A DNA stretch of 60,911 nt, from NCBI GenBank assembly GCA_017993715.1, contig JAGOME010000014.1, forward strand, positions 1-60,911. Direction: 5' to 3'. Shown here in pieces: positions 58,466 through 60,911 of the stretch; position 1 is the first letter of the stretch, and the number at the start of each line of letters is the position of its first letter. The DNA is from Phycicoccus sp. Lineage in GTDB: Bacteria > Actinomycetota > Actinomycetes > Actinomycetales > Dermatophilaceae. The notes under the pieces are model-generated. The model saw only the letters and a list, made by a program, of their open reading frames with translations. It searched no databases and had not been told where the DNA came from. The position numbers and the translations under genes are program-made.

Positions 58466-58568
58466 GCTCAGGCTCGCGGCTTCGCCCACGCAGAGCGTGG
58501 GACCCGCCGCCTCTCGACCCGAGCTGCGCTCGACCCGCGAGCCATCGCTTCGCTCAGGCTCGCGGCTT
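58466..58568. repeat. 17-bp direct repeat over the infB stop codon
   Basis: GCTCAGGCTCGCGGCTT occurs at 58466-58482 and again at 58552-58568, where it includes the infB TGA and last codons. The duplicate 86 bp downstream suggests a local duplication. CCCACGC-AGA-GCGTGGG (58485-58501) between them may end infB transcripts. Confidence 0.85.
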
Positions 58569-60911
58569 TTCGCGCATCTCGTAGGTGGCGATGAGGTCGC
58601 CGAGCTGCAGGTCGTTGAAGCTGCCGAGGTTGATACCGCACTCGAAGCCCTCACGGACCTCGGTGACGTCATCCTTGAACCGGCGCAGGCCGGCGATCTC
58701 GACACTCTGGGCGATGACGACACCGTTGCGGGTGATCCGGGCGCGCGAGCCACGCTTGATCTCGCCGCTGCGGACGATCGACCCGGCAATGTTGCCGAAC
58801 TTGCTGGAGCGGAAGATCTCGCGGATCTCGGCGGTGCCGAGCTCCACCTCCTCGAACTCCGGCTTGAGCATGCCCTTGAGGGCCGCCTCGATCTCCTCGA
58901 TGGCCTGGTAAATGACCGAGTAGTAGCGGATCTCAACGCCTTCGCGGTCGGCGTAGTCGGCGTTCTGGCCTTCTGCGCGGACGTTGAAGCCGATGATGAT
59001 CGCGTTGGAGGCCATCGCGAGGTTGATGTTGTTCATCGTGATGGCGCCGACGCCGCGGTCGATGATCCGCAGGTCGACCTCGTCGCCCACATCGATCTGG
59101 AGCAGCGCGTCCTCCAAGGCCTCGACCGAGCCGGACACGTCGCCCTTGAGGATGAGGTTGAGCGTGTCGACCTTGCCGGCCGCGAGGGCCTCGTTGAGGT
59201 CCTCCAGGCTGATCCGCTTGCGTGCCTTGGCCAGGCTCGCCTGACGGTCGGCCGCTTCGCGCTTCTCAGCGATCTGGCGCGCGGTGCGGTCGTCGGGCGC
59301 GACGACGAAGGTGTCGCCGGCTCGCGGGACAGAGGACAGTCCGAGCACCTGGACCGGGCGCGAGGGGGTGGCCTCGCTGACCGGGTCGCCGTGCTCGTCG
59401 AGCATGGCGCGCACGCGGCCGTAGGAGCTGCCGGTGACGATGGCGTCACCGACATGCAGCGTGCCGGACTGGATCAGGACGGTCGCCGTGGCGCCGCGTC
59501 CCTTGTCCAGGTTGGCCTCGATCGCGACACCACGGGCGTCGCGGTCGGGGTTGGCTCGCAGGTCCAGGGAGGCGTCCGCGGTGAGCAGGACGGCGTCGAG
59601 CAACTCGTCGATGTTGATGCCCTGCTTGGCAGAGACGTCGACGAACATCGTGTCGCCGCCGTACTCCTCGGCCACCAGGTTGTACTCGGTGAGCTGCTGA
59701 CGGATCTTGCTCGGGTTGGCACCCTCGACGTCGATCTTGTTGACCGCGACCACGATCGGCACATCCGCCGCCTGAGCGTGGTTAAGCGCCTCGATGGTCT
59801 GCGGCATGACGCCGTCATCGGCCGCGACCACGAGGATCGCAATGTCGGTCACCTTGGCACCGCGGGCACGCATGGCGGTGAAGGCCTCGTGACCGGGGGT
59901 GTCGATGAAGGTGATCGGCCGCTCGATGCCCTCGTGCTCCTTGACGATCTGGTACGCACCAATGTGCTGAGTGATGCCACCGGCCTCGCCGGCCACAACG
60001 TTGGCGTTACGGATCGCGTCGAGCAGGCGGGTCTTACCGTGGTCAACGTGACCCATGACGGTCACGACCGGCGGACGCGGCTGCAGGTCCTCCTCGTCCT
60101 CGTCCTCGACACCGATGTTGAGGTCGATGGAGAAGGACTCGAAGAGCTCGCGCTCCTCCTCCTCCGGGGAGACCATGCGGATGTCGTAGCCGAGCTCGGA
60201 TCCGAGCACCTTGAAGGTGTCCTCGTCCAGGCTCTGGGTCGCCGTGGCCATCTCACCGAGGTGGAAGAGCACGGTGACCAGCGAGGCCGGATTGGCATTG
60301 ATCTTGTCGGCCAGATCAGTCAGGGTCGCGCCCTGACGCACCTGGACAACGGTCTTGCCGTCACCACGAGGGACCTGCACGCCACCAATGGTGGGAGCCT
60401 GCATCTCCTCAAATTCCAGGCGCTTGGCGCGCTTGGACTTACGGCCGCGGGCCGGGCGACCACCGCCACGACCGAAGGCACCCTGCGTGCCGCCGCGACC
60501 ACCAGGGCCGCTGCGGAAGCCGCCGCCACCACCGGGACCGCCACCGGGGCGACCACCGAAGCCGCCAGCCCCACCGCCGGCACCCGGACGACCGGGCGCA
60601 CCGGGACGGGCACCGCGCGCGGGCCGCTCACCGGGCCGTGCCACGGCACTGCTGCTCGGCATCATGCCGGGGCTGGGCCGCACGCCACCAGGACGCGGAG
60701 CTGCGGGACGCGGGCCACCGGGACCCGCAGGTGCGCCACGACCGGCAGGCGGCCGAGGCATGCCCTGGGAAGCGGCGAAGGGGTTGTTGCCCGGGCGCGG
60801 CGAACCGCCACCCTCGCGACGCCCCATGCCTTGGCTCGGGGCGAACGGGTTGTTGCCGGGACGCGGCTGGCCGGGGCGGGCGCCCGGTCGAGCACCACCT
60901 CGACCCTCGTC
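58554..60911 (-). CDS. infB: Translation initiation factor IF-2 (5' end beyond the window)
   Basis: Places initiator tRNA on the 30S subunit. 785 codons are in the window and the reading frame is open to its last base, so the start lies outside. The Gly/Pro/Arg-rich linker contains a duplicated [12 protein letters not shown] unit. Then come the IF2-N domain, the G domain with [17 protein letters not shown] and [10 protein letters not shown], and domains II-IV ending [11 protein letters not shown] 60827 is internal, not the start. Confidence 0.97.
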   Translation of the reverse strand, partial: DEGRGGARPGARPGQPRPGNNPFAPSQGMGRREGGGSPRPGNNPFAASQGMPRPPAGRGAPAGPGGPRPAAPRPGGVRPSPGMMPSSSAVARPGERPARGARPGAPGRPGAGGGAGGFGGRPGGGPGGGGGFRSGPGGRGGTQGAFGRGGGRPARGRKSKRAKRLEFEEMQAPTIGGVQVPRGDGKTVVQVRQGATLTDLADKINANPASLVTVLFHLGEMATATQSLDEDTFKVLGSELGYDIRMVSPEEEERELFESFSIDLNIGVEDEDEEDLQPRPPVVTVMGHVDHGKTRLLDAIRNANVVAGEAGGITQHIGAYQIVKEHEGIERPITFIDTPGHEAFTAMRARGAKVTDIAILVVAADDGVMPQTIEALNHAQAADVPIVVAVNKIDVEGANPSKIRQQLTEYNLVAEEYGGDTMFVDVSAKQGINIDELLDAVLLTADASLDLRANPDRDARGVAIEANLDKGRGATATVLIQSGTLHVGDAIVTGSSYGRVRAMLDEHGDPVSEATPSRPVQVLGLSSVPRAGDTFVVAPDDRTARQIAEKREAADRQASLAKARKRISLEDLNEALAAGKVDTLNLILKGDVSGSVEALEDALLQIDVGDEVDLRIIDRGVGAITMNNINLAMASNAIIIGFNVRAEGQNADYADREGVEIRYYSVIYQAIEEIEAALKGMLKPEFEEVELGTAEIREIFRSSKFGNIAGSIVRSGEIKRGSRARITRNGVVIAQSVEIAGLRRFKDDVTEVREGFECGINLGSFNDLQLGDLIATYEMREKPRA

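Overview
The window is a 60.9-kb stretch of a very GC-rich actinobacterial chromosome. The codon bias, the TANNNT -10 boxes close to leaderless start codons, the actinobacterial LexA boxes and the SAM-IV riboswitch all fit this. Gene order resembles the conserved actinobacterial blocks nrdR-chiZ-lexA, comEC-comEA-degV, gpgP-rsfS-nadD-proA-proB-obgE-rpmA-rplU-rne and ribF-truB-rbfA-infB. I would place it in the Micrococcales (Dermatophilaceae/Intrasporangiaceae-like), but that is an impression and not a computed assignment. I saw no insertion sequence, prophage, plasmid origin or CRISPR array.

Layout. 0.1-3.9 kb: B12-dependent ribonucleotide reductase nrdJ with its repressor nrdR, behind two NrdR boxes 32 bp apart. 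4.2-12.3 kb: an accessory island holding a secreted GH3 glycosidase, a Gly/Arg-rich protein with its own palindromic operator, a PTS EIICBA sugar transporter, an AlkZ-like winged-helix protein next to a GNAT remnant, and a zinc alcohol dehydrogenase. 12.4-17.2 kb: the SOS pair chiZ/lexA with three LexA boxes, then a sirtuin, a LysR regulator and a ClC chloride channel. 17.3-22.5 kb: competence genes comEC/comEA, then plsY and degV. 22.6-27.4 kb: a cysteine-desulfurase-like enzyme behind a SAM-IV riboswitch, and leuS behind a leucine leader-peptide attenuator. 27.5-30.3 kb: a lysoplasmalogenase-like protein, a metallophosphoesterase, a zinc-ribbon protein and tRNA-Ala(GGC).

30.4-45.2 kb: housekeeping genes gpgP-like, rsfS, nadD, a small membrane protein, proA, proB, obgE, rpmA, rplU, rne and the radical-SAM-linked DUF2344 protein. 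A DPM1-like glycosyltransferase and a pdxY / ECF sigma / membrane-protein cassette interrupt this block. 45.3-49.3 kb: a second insertion with a frameshifted HpcH/HpaI aldolase, a class III aminotransferase, a K+ channel and a double-hotdog thioesterase. It separates DUF2344 from its usual radical SAM partner at 49.4-51.4 kb. 51.5-60.9 kb: fadD, ribF, truB, rbfA, a three-gene copper/heme export module (membrane protein, PCu(A)C lipoprotein, Tat-exported DyP peroxidase) and the 3' part of infB, which is cut by the window edge.

The most unusual signal belongs to no gene. The octamer CGGCATTC (reverse GAATGCCG) occurs about 39 times by my manual scan, where about 2 would be expected. It lies in several reading frames, is enriched between genes, and occurs as inverted pairs forming the stems of intergenic hairpins. 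That is how DNA uptake sequences behave in Neisseria and Pasteurellaceae, and comEA/comEC are in this window. A mutational or codon-context cause is the main rival explanation. The best-supported new regulatory elements are the leuS attenuator, whose peptide MHRFLLLR is read from a near-leaderless start, and the SAM-IV riboswitch, part of whose sequence is perfectly complementary to the Shine-Dalgarno region of the gene it controls.
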